Positions 35,223 through 43,490 of a stretch of 52,308 bases of DNA are shown piece after piece. Each line of letters starts with the position of its first letter. Position 1 is the stretch's first letter. Location of the stretch: the NCBI GenBank assembly GCA_016293005.1, contig JAEDFA010000004.1, forward strand, positions 1-52,308. The letters are read 5' to 3'. The notes beneath the pieces were generated by a model. The model saw only the letters and a program-made list of their open reading frames with translations, was not told where the DNA came from and did no database searches. Position numbers and translations under genes: made by a program. Origin of the DNA: Treponema sp. (lineage in GTDB: Bacteria; Spirochaetota; Spirochaetia; Treponematales; Treponemataceae).

Positions 35223-35252
35223 TTGACTATTTAGCGAAAAAAATATTAAAAT
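35223..35252 (+). promoter_or_regulatory. Promoter of gltB
   Basis: TTGACT (35223-35228) and TAAAAT (35247-35252) are spaced 18 bp. The predicted start near 35259 puts the structured leader element almost at the 5' end of the RNA. Confidence 0.55.
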
Positions 35253-35263
35253 TGGAAAAATTG

Positions 35264-35340
35264 CGGCAAAGAGGTCGTAGATAAATTTTGTAAATTTTTC
35301 AAGATTTATCTGCGACCTCTTTTTTTGTCTAAAAAGAGGT
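35264..35340 (+). promoter_or_regulatory. Structured 5' leader of gltB (copy 1 of the glt leader element)
   Basis: After CGGCAAAGAGG (35264-35274), GAGGTCGTAGATAAA (35271-35285) pairs with TTTATCTGCGACCTC (35305-35319), 15 bp with one U.G pair, extended inward by UUUUG/CAAGA. Seven T follow at once, as in an intrinsic terminator or attenuator. The 3' arm plus the T tract (ACCTCTTTTT, 35315-35324) can instead pair perfectly with AAAAAGAGGT (35331-35340), which contains the gltB ribosome-binding site, across a 6-nt loop. The two structures exclude each other. A second copy of the first hairpin precedes gltD. The ligand or partner is unknown. Confidence 0.7.
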
Positions 35341-35344
35341 AAAA

Positions 35345-38300
35345 ATGAAAACACTTTATGAAGAATCTTTTGAACACGACAACTGTGGAATCGGTGCGGT
35401 TGTAAATATTAATGGTTCACAGACTCACAAAATTGTAGATAACGCCCTTTCAATAGTAGAAAAACTTGAGCATCGTGCCGGAAAAGATGCTACAGGAGAA
35501 ACTGGAGACGGCGTTGGAATTTTAGTTCAGATTTCACACGGTTTCTTCAAAAAAATCTGTTCAGAATGTAAAATCGCAATCAAAGACGAACGGGACTACG
35601 GAATCGGAATGTTTTTCTTTCCACAAGATAAACTTCTTCGCGCCAAAGCCAAAAAAATGATAGAAAATCTTACAGCAAAAGAAGGAATGAAATTTTTAGG
35701 CTGGAGAAATGTTCCCGTAAATGAAAATGTACTTGGACAAAAAGCAAAAGACTGTATGCCGTGCATCGTTCAGTGTTTTATCGAACGCCCGGAAGATACA
35801 AAAAAAGGACTTGATTTTGACAGAAAACTCTACATTTTACGCCGTCAGTTTGAACATTCAAATCTTGGAACTTATGTTGCATCTCTTTCTTCAAGAACAA
35901 TTGTCTACAAAGGAATGTTTTTAGTTCAGCAGTTAAGAACTTTCTACCTTGATTTACAGGACGAACAATACACTTCAAGCCTTGCAATCGTTCATTCAAG
36001 ATTCAGCACAAATACTCAACCAAGCTGGCAAAGAGCCCACCCGAACAGATTTATCGCGCACAACGGAGAAATCAACACAATTCGCGGAAATGCAGACAGA
36101 ATGCTCGCCCGAGAAGAAACTCTTGCGTCAACAAAAATTGATGCAGAAGATATGAAAAAAATTCTTCCGGCAATCGATTCAACAGGATCAGATTCAGCAA
36201 TGCTCGACAACACTCTCGAATTTCTTGTAATGAATGGAATGCCTCTTCCTCTTGCAATAATGATTTGTATTCCAGAACCATGGAAACACGATGAAAACAT
36301 GAGCTCTGAAAAAAAAGATTTTTATCACTATTGGGCAACAATGATGGAAAGTTGGGACGGACCGGCTGCAATTCTCTTCAGCGACGGAGACATTCTCGGT
36401 GCAACTTTAGACAGAAACGGTTTACGACCTTCAAGATATTACATTACAAAAGATGGAATGCTTATTCTTTCATCGGAAGTAGGAGTTTTAGACATTCCGG
36501 AAGAAAATATCGAAACTAAAAGCCGCTTAATGCCTGGAAAAATTCTTTTAGTCGATACAGTTCAAAAGAAAATCATAAGCGACGATGAATGTAAAAAACT
36601 TTATTCAAACCTTTATCCGTACGGCGAATGGCTTAACCAAAATTTAATTCACCTAAAAGATTTAAAAATTCCGAATAAAAAAATTCCAGTTTATTCACAG
36701 GCAGTACGCGATAAAATGTACAAGGCTTTCGGCTGGAATTACGAAGATGTAAACGAAATGGTTCTTCCAATGGCAAAAAACGGAATCGAACCTACAGGCG
36801 CTATGGGAATCGACACACCTCTTGCTGTAATGTCCGAAAAACATCAGAGCCTGTTTTCATATTTCAAACAGCTTTTTGCGCAAGTTACAAACCCACCAAT
36901 TGACAGTCTTCGTGAAAAAATCGTTACGGACACGACAGTTTATCTTGGTTCAGACGGAAATATGCTTGAACCGGAAGGAAAAAGTTGCAAAGTTTTAGAA
37001 ATCAACAACCCGATTTTAACAGGCGTCGACATGATAAAAATTAAATCGCTCGACAAACCGGGACTAAAAACAAAAACTGTTTCACTTCTCTACTATATTA
37101 ATACTTCAATTAAAAAAGCCCTCGACGAACTTTTCATCGCAATCGATAAAGCCTATCAGGAAGGATTTAATATCATTGTATTAAGTGACCGGGGAGTAGA
37201 CGAAAACCATGTAGCCATTCCGTCACTTCTTGCCGTTTCAGCAGTTGAACAATATCTTGTAAGAACTAAAAAACGAACTGCAATTTCTATAATTCTTGAA
37301 TCGGCAGAAATCCGCGATGTTCACCAGTCGGCAATGTGTTTAGGTTACGGCGCAAGAGCAATAAATCCTTATCTTGCCCACGAATGTATCGCTGAATTAA
37401 TTGACCAGAAACTTTTAGACAAAGATTATCACACGGCAATCGACGATTACAACAAAGCAATTATAAACGGAATCGTAAAAATCGCTGCAAAAATGGGAAT
37501 TTCTACAATTCAATCTTACCAGTCGGCACAAATTTTTGAAGCAGTTGGAATTTCAAAAGAAGTTATCGACCTTTACTTTACAAATACTGTAAGCCGCGTT
37601 GGTGGAATCGGATTAAAAGAAATCGAAGAAGATGTAAATTATCATCATGCGCAAGGTTTTGACCCGCTCGGACTTTCTGTAAATACACACCTTGATTCAG
37701 TTGGAAACCACAAATTAAGAAAAGGTCCAACCGCAGAAGATCACCTTTACAACCCGGAAACAATAATTGCCCTTCAGGAATCAACAAGAAACGGAGATTA
37801 CAAACGATTCAAAGAATACACATCTTTAGTCGATGCAAACTCTCATCCTCACACTTTACGGGCAATGCTTGATTTTAATTTCCCGGAAAACGCGATTCCT
37901 CTTGAAGAAGTTGAACCTGTTGAAAGCATCGTTCAAAGATTTAAAACAGGCGCAATGAGTTACGGCTCAATTTCAGAAGAAGCGCATAAATGCATGGCAA
38001 TCGCGATGAATCATCTTCACGGAAAATCAAATTCTGGAGAAGGTGGAGAAAAACCTGAAAGACTCGGAACTGAAGCAAATTCAGCAATCAAGCAAGTCGC
38101 TTCAGGAAGATTCGGAGTTACAGAAGAATATCTACTTTCAGCAAAAGAAATACAAATAAAAATGGCTCAGGGCGCAAAACCTGGCGAAGGCGGACATTTA
38201 CCTGGCAAAAAAGTCTATCCTTGGATTGCAAAAACACGATACGCAACGCCTGGAGTTTCTTTAATTTCACCACCGCCACACCACGATATTTATTCAATCG

Positions 38301-39901
38301 AAGACCTCGCGCAGTTAATCTACGACTTGAAAAATGCCAACAGAAAAGCGCGGATTTCTGTAAAACTCGTTTCAGAAGCTGGAGTTGGAACAATCGCTGC
38401 AGGAGTTGCAAAAGCCGGAGCTCAGGTAATTTTAATTTCAGGGCACGACGGCGGAACTGGAGCAGCTCCAATTTCTTCAATTCATCATGCAGGGCTTCCT
38501 TGGGAACTCGGACTTGCAGAAACTCACCAGACTCTTTTACAAAACGGACTTCGCTCACGGGTCGTAATCGAAACTGACGGAAAACTTATGAGCGGCCGCG
38601 ATGTCGTAATTGCTGCCCTTTTAGGTGCTGAAGAATTCGGATTTGCAACCGCTCCACTTATTACAATGGGTTGTGCGATGATGCGAGTCTGCAATCTTGA
38701 TACATGTCCGTTCGGAGTTGCAACACAAAACAGCGATCTTCGAAAAAAATTCCCTGGAAAACCGGAATATGTTGAAAATTTCATGAAATTCATCGCAAGC
38801 GAAATGCGTGAAATCATGGCAAAACTCGGCGTTCATTCAATCGACGAAATGTGCGGAAGAACAGACCTTTTAAAACTCAAAGATAAACAGGGCTTTAAAC
38901 GAGCCGCTCTTGTAAACATGGAAAGAGTTGTTGCAAATACCTTCGAAGACGAAGAATGGAAGAAAGACCGAGAACACAAACAGTACGATTTTAAATTAAA
39001 TTCAACTGTCGATGAAAAATTCCTTGTTCCAGAATTTGAAAAAGCATCAAAGAAAAAAAATCCTTCCCAAACTGTGATGAATATAAAAATTTCTTCAACA
39101 GACAGAACAGTCGGAACAATTCTCGGTTCAGAAATTCAGGAAAAATTCGGAAATTCTCTTGAAGAAGATACTTTCATCGTAAACTGCAAAGGCGGCGGCG
39201 GACAATCGTTCGGAGCGTTTATTCCAAAAGGTCTTACCCTCCGTCTTGAAGGCGATTCAAACGATGCTTTAGGAAAAGGTTTAAGCGGTGGAAAAATAAC
39301 AGTATTTCCTCCAAAAGAATTTACCGGAAAACCTGAAGAAAACATCATCGTTGGAAATGTTGCACTTTTTGGAGCGACAAGCGGAGAAGCATTCATAAAC
39401 GGAATTGCAGGCGAACGATTCTGCGTAAGAAATTCTGGAGCAACTGTAGTTTCAGAAGGTTGCGGCGACCACGGACTTGAATATATGACAGGCGGAATTG
39501 CAGTCATTTTAGGTTCAACAGGAAAAAATCTTTGCGCCGGAATGTCAGGTGGAATCGCATACATTCTCGATGAAAATCACGATTTATACAAAAGACTGAA
39601 CAAAGACTTAGTCGAAATGTATGAACTTTCCGATGAAACGACTGTAATCCGAGACGGAAAAATCGCTTCAGAATCTCCTGATGAAGCAACTCTTCACAAA
39701 CTCATTGAAAAGCATGTAAAAGAAACTGGTTCAGCAAAAGGAAAAGAAATTCTATCTGAATGGGAAAAATACAAAAAACTTTTCAAGAAAATAATCCCGA
39801 ACGATTATTTAAAAATTATGACAGAAATTACCGTTCAGGAAAACCACGGATTAAGCCACGATGAAGCAGTTTTAAGCGCATTTAAAATCTGCACAGCGTA
39901 A
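35345..39901 (+). CDS. gltB: Glutamate synthase large subunit
   Basis: The 1518-residue enzyme transfers the amide nitrogen of glutamine to 2-oxoglutarate. The N-terminal glutaminase nucleophile is C14 in H-D-N-C-G-I-G-A, so a short propeptide must be removed. Domains in order are GATase type 2 (about 14-400), the central linking domain, the FMN synthase barrel with G-K-S-N-S-G-E-G-G-E and the [3Fe-4S] cysteines in C-A-M-M-R-V-C-N-L-D-T-C, and the GXGXG beta-helix (about 1230-1420). Length matches bacterial GltB. GAGG lies 5 nt before the ATG. Unlike the usual gltBD operon, the small subunit lies downstream on the opposite strand, but with the same leader RNA. Confidence 0.97.
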   Translation: MKTLYEESFEHDNCGIGAVVNINGSQTHKIVDNALSIVEKLEHRAGKDATGETGDGVGILVQISHGFFKKICSECKIAIKDERDYGIGMFFFPQDKLLRAKAKKMIENLTAKEGMKFLGWRNVPVNENVLGQKAKDCMPCIVQCFIERPEDTKKGLDFDRKLYILRRQFEHSNLGTYVASLSSRTIVYKGMFLVQQLRTFYLDLQDEQYTSSLAIVHSRFSTNTQPSWQRAHPNRFIAHNGEINTIRGNADRMLAREETLASTKIDAEDMKKILPAIDSTGSDSAMLDNTLEFLVMNGMPLPLAIMICIPEPWKHDENMSSEKKDFYHYWATMMESWDGPAAILFSDGDILGATLDRNGLRPSRYYITKDGMLILSSEVGVLDIPEENIETKSRLMPGKILLVDTVQKKIISDDECKKLYSNLYPYGEWLNQNLIHLKDLKIPNKKIPVYSQAVRDKMYKAFGWNYEDVNEMVLPMAKNGIEPTGAMGIDTPLAVMSEKHQSLFSYFKQLFAQVTNPPIDSLREKIVTDTTVYLGSDGNMLEPEGKSCKVLEINNPILTGVDMIKIKSLDKPGLKTKTVSLLYYINTSIKKALDELFIAIDKAYQEGFNIIVLSDRGVDENHVAIPSLLAVSAVEQYLVRTKKRTAISIILESAEIRDVHQSAMCLGYGARAINPYLAHECIAELIDQKLLDKDYHTAIDDYNKAIINGIVKIAAKMGISTIQSYQSAQIFEAVGISKEVIDLYFTNTVSRVGGIGLKEIEEDVNYHHAQGFDPLGLSVNTHLDSVGNHKLRKGPTAEDHLYNPETIIALQESTRNGDYKRFKEYTSLVDANSHPHTLRAMLDFNFPENAIPLEEVEPVESIVQRFKTGAMSYGSISEEAHKCMAIAMNHLHGKSNSGEGGEKPERLGTEANSAIKQVASGRFGVTEEYLLSAKEIQIKMAQGAKPGEGGHLPGKKVYPWIAKTRYATPGVSLISPPPHHDIYSIEDLAQLIYDLKNANRKARISVKLVSEAGVGTIAAGVAKAGAQVILISGHDGGTGAAPISSIHHAGLPWELGLAETHQTLLQNGLRSRVVIETDGKLMSGRDVVIAALLGAEEFGFATAPLITMGCAMMRVCNLDTCPFGVATQNSDLRKKFPGKPEYVENFMKFIASEMREIMAKLGVHSIDEMCGRTDLLKLKDKQGFKRAALVNMERVVANTFEDEEWKKDREHKQYDFKLNSTVDEKFLVPEFEKASKKKNPSQTVMNIKISSTDRTVGTILGSEIQEKFGNSLEEDTFIVNCKGGGGQSFGAFIPKGLTLRLEGDSNDALGKGLSGGKITVFPPKEFTGKPEENIIVGNVALFGATSGEAFINGIAGERFCVRNSGATVVSEGCGDHGLEYMTGGIAVILGSTGKNLCAGMSGGIAYILDENHDLYKRLNKDLVEMYELSDETTVIRDGKIASESPDEATLHKLIEKHVKETGSAKGKEILSEWEKYKKLFKKIIPNDYLKIMTEITVQENHGLSHDEAVLSAFKICTA

Positions 39902-39919
39902 AGTAAAACAAGAATAAAA

Positions 39920-40780
39920 TTAAATTGCCCTGACTGAAACTTCCCCGGATGTCAGGGCTTTTTTTGTTCCGTCATCGAGCTCTACGATAAGAGAAGCGTT
40001 TTCGTCGATGTCAACAGCGTTTGCAGAATAAGATTTTTCATTTTCCAAGACAATCGGAAAAACCGTAATTTTTTTTCCAAGCAAGAAAGAAGAAGATTTG
40101 TATTCGCTTAAAACTGAACTTTCGTCTTCCGAAAAAATTTCAAGAACATTTGCGCAAACCTGAACTAAAAGAGAAAGCCGCAAAGAATCGTCGATTTTAG
40201 AAGAATTTATAATTCCGCCTGCAATTTTTTCAAGTTCGCCTTTAAAACAACCAGAACCAATATTTATTCCGATTCCGATTATTCCGGCTTCGATTTTTTT
40301 TACCTGCGGATTAAAAATTCCTTCTGTTAGAATTCCGCAGATTTTTTTTTCATTAAAATATAAATCGTTTATCCACTTGATTTTTGCATCGATTTGAAAA
40401 ACTTTTTTTAACGCCCGTTTTACAGCAACAGAAGCAAATGCCGTAATTTTTCCGGGATTTGAAATTCCGCCTTCTGGAACATAAATTATTGAAACATAAA
40501 TTCCGTTTTTTTGAGGTGAAACAAAAGTCCGCCCGAACCTTCCGCGCCCTGAAGTCTGAGATTCTGCAAAAATTATTCTGCCTGAAAGCTCTTTTCCGTC
40601 TTCAGTAAGATTTCCGTTTTCATCAAAAAGATTTTTCGCTTTTGAAAGAAGGCGTTTTGCATAAGAATTTGTTGAATCGATTTCAGTAAAAAATTCTACA
40701 GGATTTTCGCGGAATTCTGGAAAAGCTTTTGAAAATTCAGCTTTAAAAGATTCGGCAGAAAAAATATTTTTGCACTTCAT
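39920..40780 (-). CDS. birA: Biotin-protein ligase, monofunctional
   Basis: The enzyme activates biotin with ATP and attaches it to the biotin carrier protein of carboxylases. The 286-residue sequence has S-G-R-G-R-F-G-R (78-85), the K-W-I-N-D-L-Y motif and G-I-L-T-E-G, with the small C-terminal SH3-like domain. It lacks the N-terminal winged helix of E. coli BirA, so it should not act as a repressor. It follows gltD by 47 nt; a hairpin in that gap (40780-40811) partly covers its ribosome-binding site AGGTG. Its last codons contain the terminator of the convergent gltB gene. Confidence 0.93.
   Translation of the reverse strand: MKCKNIFSAESFKAEFSKAFPEFRENPVEFFTEIDSTNSYAKRLLSKAKNLFDENGNLTEDGKELSGRIIFAESQTSGRGRFGRTFVSPQKNGIYVSIIYVPEGGISNPGKITAFASVAVKRALKKVFQIDAKIKWINDLYFNEKKICGILTEGIFNPQVKKIEAGIIGIGINIGSGCFKGELEKIAGGIINSSKIDDSLRLSLLVQVCANVLEIFSEDESSVLSEYKSSSFLLGKKITVFPIVLENEKSYSANAVDIDENASLIVELDDGTKKALTSGEVSVRAI
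39927..39965 (+). terminator. Intrinsic terminator of gltB, inside the birA coding end
   Basis: GCCCTGAC and GTCAGGGC form an 8-bp stem around a 16-nt loop, followed by seven T (39959-39965). The structure lies wholly within the last codons of the convergent birA gene. Confidence 0.88.
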
Positions 40781-40811
40781 AACACACCTGATTCAAAAAA
40801 AAGATGTGTTA
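40780..40811 (-). promoter_or_regulatory. Hairpin over the birA ribosome-binding site
   Basis: On the minus strand TAACACATC and GGTGTGTTA form a 9-bp stem (one U.G pair). The 3' arm includes most of the Shine-Dalgarno sequence and touches the start codon, so birA translation may depend on ribosomes finishing gltD. Confidence 0.35.
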
Positions 40812-40827
40812 ATTATACAAGAAAAAA

Positions 40828-42396
40828 TTACATATTTGAATAACCCATTAAATATTCATCGATTTCTTTTGCACATTCCCGGCCTTCTGCGATTGCCCAG
40901 ACTACAAGCGACTGACCTCGGTGCATATCGCCTGCTGTAAAAATTTTTTCCTCTGAAGTTTTATAACCGTTTGGAGATGCTTTTTCCGGCGTTTCTTCTC
41001 CGAAAGATTCAACTGTATTTCTTTGAGAAAGTTTTACATTAAAAGCCTTTGCCGTATAATCTTCACAGCCTAAAAATCCTGCAGCAATTAAAATCAAATC
41101 ACATGGCAATTCTTTTTCACTTCCTTCGATTTCACAAAGCCGACGAGAACCATCGATATTTTTAAATTCAACTTGAACAGTTTTTACACCGCAAACTTTT
41201 CCGTCTTTTGAATAAACTTCTTTAATCGTAGTTTTATAAACTCGCGGGTCATGACCAAATTTTGCAATAGATTCTTCTGCGCCGTAATCAGTTTTTAAAA
41301 CTTTAGGCCACTGCGGCCACGGATTGTCTGGAAGTCTTTCAACTGGCGGACAAGGCATCATTTCAAGTTGTGTAACCGATTTACATCCAAGCCTTATCAC
41401 AGAACCTGTACAATCGTTTCCTGTATCACCGCCGCCTACAACAATTACATTTTTCCCGCTCACATTTATTGAAAAATTTTCTGAAAGGCTTTTTTCGATA
41501 ACAGAATTTGGTTTTTCACGATTTGCGAGAACAGTTTTTGTTACAGCCGTCAAAAAATCAACTGCAAACATAATTCCGCCTTGCGCTCCATTTTTTTCAG
41601 TGCTGACTTTTTCAATTCCACAGGCAGAAAGCGGTCTTGATTTTTTTGCGCCACAACAAAGAGCAACAGCATCAAATTCTTTTAAAATATCCGAAGACGA
41701 AACATTCAAACCGACATTGGCATTGAAAACAAATTTAACTCCTTCTTCTTTCATGAGGTTGATTCTTCGTTCTACAAATTTTTTATCAAGTTTCATATTC
41801 GGAATTCCGTACATCAATAAACCGCCGGCAAAATCTTCCCGTTCAAAAACAGTTACATTGTGCCCTCTGCGATTTAAAGAATCAGCAACAGCAAGTCCGC
41901 TAGGCCCTGAACCGATTACGGCAACTTTTTTTTCTGTTCTAACCGCAGGAATTTCTGGTTTCATGTAGCCAGTTTCAAATGCTTTTTCAATAATAAAAAG
42001 TTCGTTATCGTGAACAGTAACTGCACCATCTCTGGAAACAGGGCTTCCGCAATTACAGGCTTTTTCGCACAATGCAGGACAAACGCGTCCTGTAAATTCC
42101 GGGAAATTTGAAGTTTTTAAAAGACGCCAGCAAGCCATATCAAACTGACCGCTGTAAAGGGCATCGTTCCATTCCGGGATTAAATTATGAAGAGGACAAC
42201 CTGTAACCATTCCAGAAAGTTTTAAGGCACTCTGGCACATTGGAACTCCGCAGTTCATACACCTTGCAGCCTGATTTTTCCGCGATTTTTCATCAAGATA
42301 AAAATGAAATTCGTTGAAATTTTCGATTCGCTCCATAGGCGGAACATCGCCGTTTGCCTTTCTTGAATAATCCATAAATCCAGTTGCTTTTCCCAT
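40828..42396 (-). CDS. gltD: Glutamate synthase small subunit
   Basis: The 522-residue flavoprotein supplies electrons from NAD(P)H to GltB through FAD and two [4Fe-4S] clusters. I start at ATG 42396 (M-G-K-A-T-G-F), with GGAG 8 nt upstream; a longer frame would begin inside the leader hairpin. N-terminal cysteines C46, C49, C54 and C67, then C106, C110 and C114, form the cluster domain. The FAD motif G-S-G-P-S-G is at 162-167 and the NAD(P)H motif V-V-G-G-G-D-T-G-N-D lies later. It is convergent with gltB, with birA between, and shares the gltB leader element. Confidence 0.96.
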   Translation of the reverse strand: MGKATGFMDYSRKANGDVPPMERIENFNEFHFYLDEKSRKNQAARCMNCGVPMCQSALKLSGMVTGCPLHNLIPEWNDALYSGQFDMACWRLLKTSNFPEFTGRVCPALCEKACNCGSPVSRDGAVTVHDNELFIIEKAFETGYMKPEIPAVRTEKKVAVIGSGPSGLAVADSLNRRGHNVTVFEREDFAGGLLMYGIPNMKLDKKFVERRINLMKEEGVKFVFNANVGLNVSSSDILKEFDAVALCCGAKKSRPLSACGIEKVSTEKNGAQGGIMFAVDFLTAVTKTVLANREKPNSVIEKSLSENFSINVSGKNVIVVGGGDTGNDCTGSVIRLGCKSVTQLEMMPCPPVERLPDNPWPQWPKVLKTDYGAEESIAKFGHDPRVYKTTIKEVYSKDGKVCGVKTVQVEFKNIDGSRRLCEIEGSEKELPCDLILIAAGFLGCEDYTAKAFNVKLSQRNTVESFGEETPEKASPNGYKTSEEKIFTAGDMHRGQSLVVWAIAEGRECAKEIDEYLMGYSNM

Positions 42397-42412
42397 CTTT
42401 TTAACTCCAAAT

Positions 42413-42474
42413 AAAAAGGTCGTAGACAAATTTTGTGTAAATTTCACAAATCTTTATCTACGACCTCTTTGCCG
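42413..42474 (-). promoter_or_regulatory. Structured 5' leader of gltD (copy 2 of the glt leader element)
   Basis: On the minus strand CGGCAAAGAGG is followed by AGGTCGTAGATAAA (42453-42466), which pairs with TTTGTCTACGACCT (42417-42430), extended inward by TTTGTG/CACAAA and followed by TTTTTATTT. Compared with the gltB copy, the 3' arm differs at two stem positions and the inner stem is different, yet all remain paired through A-U or G.U. A separate 9-bp hairpin, AAGAAATCT/AGATTTCTT (42478-42506), precedes it. Confidence 0.7.
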
Positions 42475-42509
42475 TTTAAGAAATCTAAAAATATTTCAGA
42501 TTTCTTGAT

Positions 42510-42538
42510 ATTATATAAAATTTATATTACATTGTCAA
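42510..42538 (-). promoter_or_regulatory. Consensus promoter of gltD
   Basis: On the minus strand TTGACA (42533-42538) and TATAAT (42510-42515) are spaced 17 bp, a perfect sigma70 match. The leader would be about 105 nt. Confidence 0.85.
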
Positions 42539-42550
42539 ACTCAATTTGTT

Positions 42551-43378
42551 TTAATACTTCCACGGCATGATAAACTGCTTTAATGTTCTATGACCGGTGA
42601 TTTCTTCATCATTTTTTAAGATTTCGTTCCATGGAATTTTTACTTTTCCAGAAATTCCTGAAGGGTTATTCTTTTGAAGTTCATCAAGGTAATCGTATTT
42701 TTTTAGCAAAAGGTAAAAAGCGTTTGATTCAGCATAAACAATACCCGCAGCCCCTGGCGCAAGCCCGAAAAGAACTATAGAAAGCGCAGAAAGAAACAGA
42801 TTATAAAAAAACAGAACAAACGAAACTCCAATGTTGTCAAAAAACAAAATGAACGATTTTTTGAGTGTTTTTCTAAAATTGTCGTGAAGAATACTTCTGA
42901 CACCCGAAAACCATTGAAGCGCAACAAAAATAACGAAAATTATCCAGCAGCACACAAATCCTGCCGTCATTCCTGCAAGACTTTTTGGACCAATTGCAAT
43001 TCCTGAAGAATCAATGCGAACATCAAAATAAAAAACAAATGCCGTTATAAACGCAATAACCAGAAGAAAATAAATTATTCCAAGAAAAATTCCATCAAAA
43101 ATCAAATTTACATTAAAGGATTTAAAAAATTCTTTTAGTTCAACAGATTTATAGTCTACGAATTTTCCGGCGCACTCAGAAAACGCAAGATTTAAAATGC
43201 AGATTAAAACAATTCCTATAAAAAGTACGGCAATCCAGGTTGCAAGGCTGCTTCTTCCTACATACCCAAGAAAAACTAAAAGCGCCACAACAGCATCCAT
43301 AATTAAATTTGGAACGAGAAAAAACGCAAGATTATCCCAGCCTTCGTAAAAATTTTTTCTAAAAAATAATTTTAACAT
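42551..43378 (-). CDS. Polytopic membrane protein of unknown function
   Basis: The 275-residue protein has about six hydrophobic segments. Two lie near the N-terminus after a short L-F-F-R-K-N-F-Y-E-G-W-D-N-L motif, followed by a pair around residues 95-165 and another pair around 185-230. The C-terminus is polar and ends in I-M-P-W-K-Y. I do not recognise a family; the pattern suggests a small inner-membrane protein. GGGAG lies 5 nt before the ATG. It follows lysK on the same strand behind a strong terminator, so it probably has its own promoter, which I could not place with confidence. Confidence 0.8.
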   Translation of the reverse strand: MLKLFFRKNFYEGWDNLAFFLVPNLIMDAVVALLVFLGYVGRSSLATWIAVLFIGIVLICILNLAFSECAGKFVDYKSVELKEFFKSFNVNLIFDGIFLGIIYFLLVIAFITAFVFYFDVRIDSSGIAIGPKSLAGMTAGFVCCWIIFVIFVALQWFSGVRSILHDNFRKTLKKSFILFFDNIGVSFVLFFYNLFLSALSIVLFGLAPGAAGIVYAESNAFYLLLKKYDYLDELQKNNPSGISGKVKIPWNEILKNDEEITGHRTLKQFIMPWKY

Positions 43379-43437
43379 TTACGCTCCCAAAATTAATGCC
43401 ATCTTCAAGGCAAAGTTTTATTTTCTGCAAAACTTAT

Positions 43438-43482
43438 AAAAAAAAAGCGGCAAAAAAACAGAAATTACATTTTAATGCCGCT
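43438..43482 (-). terminator. Intrinsic terminator of lysK
   Basis: On the minus strand AGCGGCA and TGCCGCT form a 7-bp GC-rich stem with a 23-nt loop, followed by eight or nine T. It lies just after the lysK stop codon at 43491. Confidence 0.88.
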
Positions 43483-43490
43483 TCTAATTA

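Noticed and set aside
35264..35326. Reading the gltB leader hairpin as the terminator of an upstream gene
   Set aside because: The radical SAM gene ends about 380 bp earlier, a promoter lies between, and the same hairpin recurs in the gltD leader just before its start codon.
38118..38558. 146-codon minus-strand Leu-rich ORF
   Set aside because: It lies wholly inside gltB in antisense, with low-complexity composition typical of shadow frames.
41324..41968. 214-codon plus-strand ORF
   Set aside because: It is the antisense shadow of gltD, whose clusters and FAD motifs are intact in the other strand; it has no recognisable domain.
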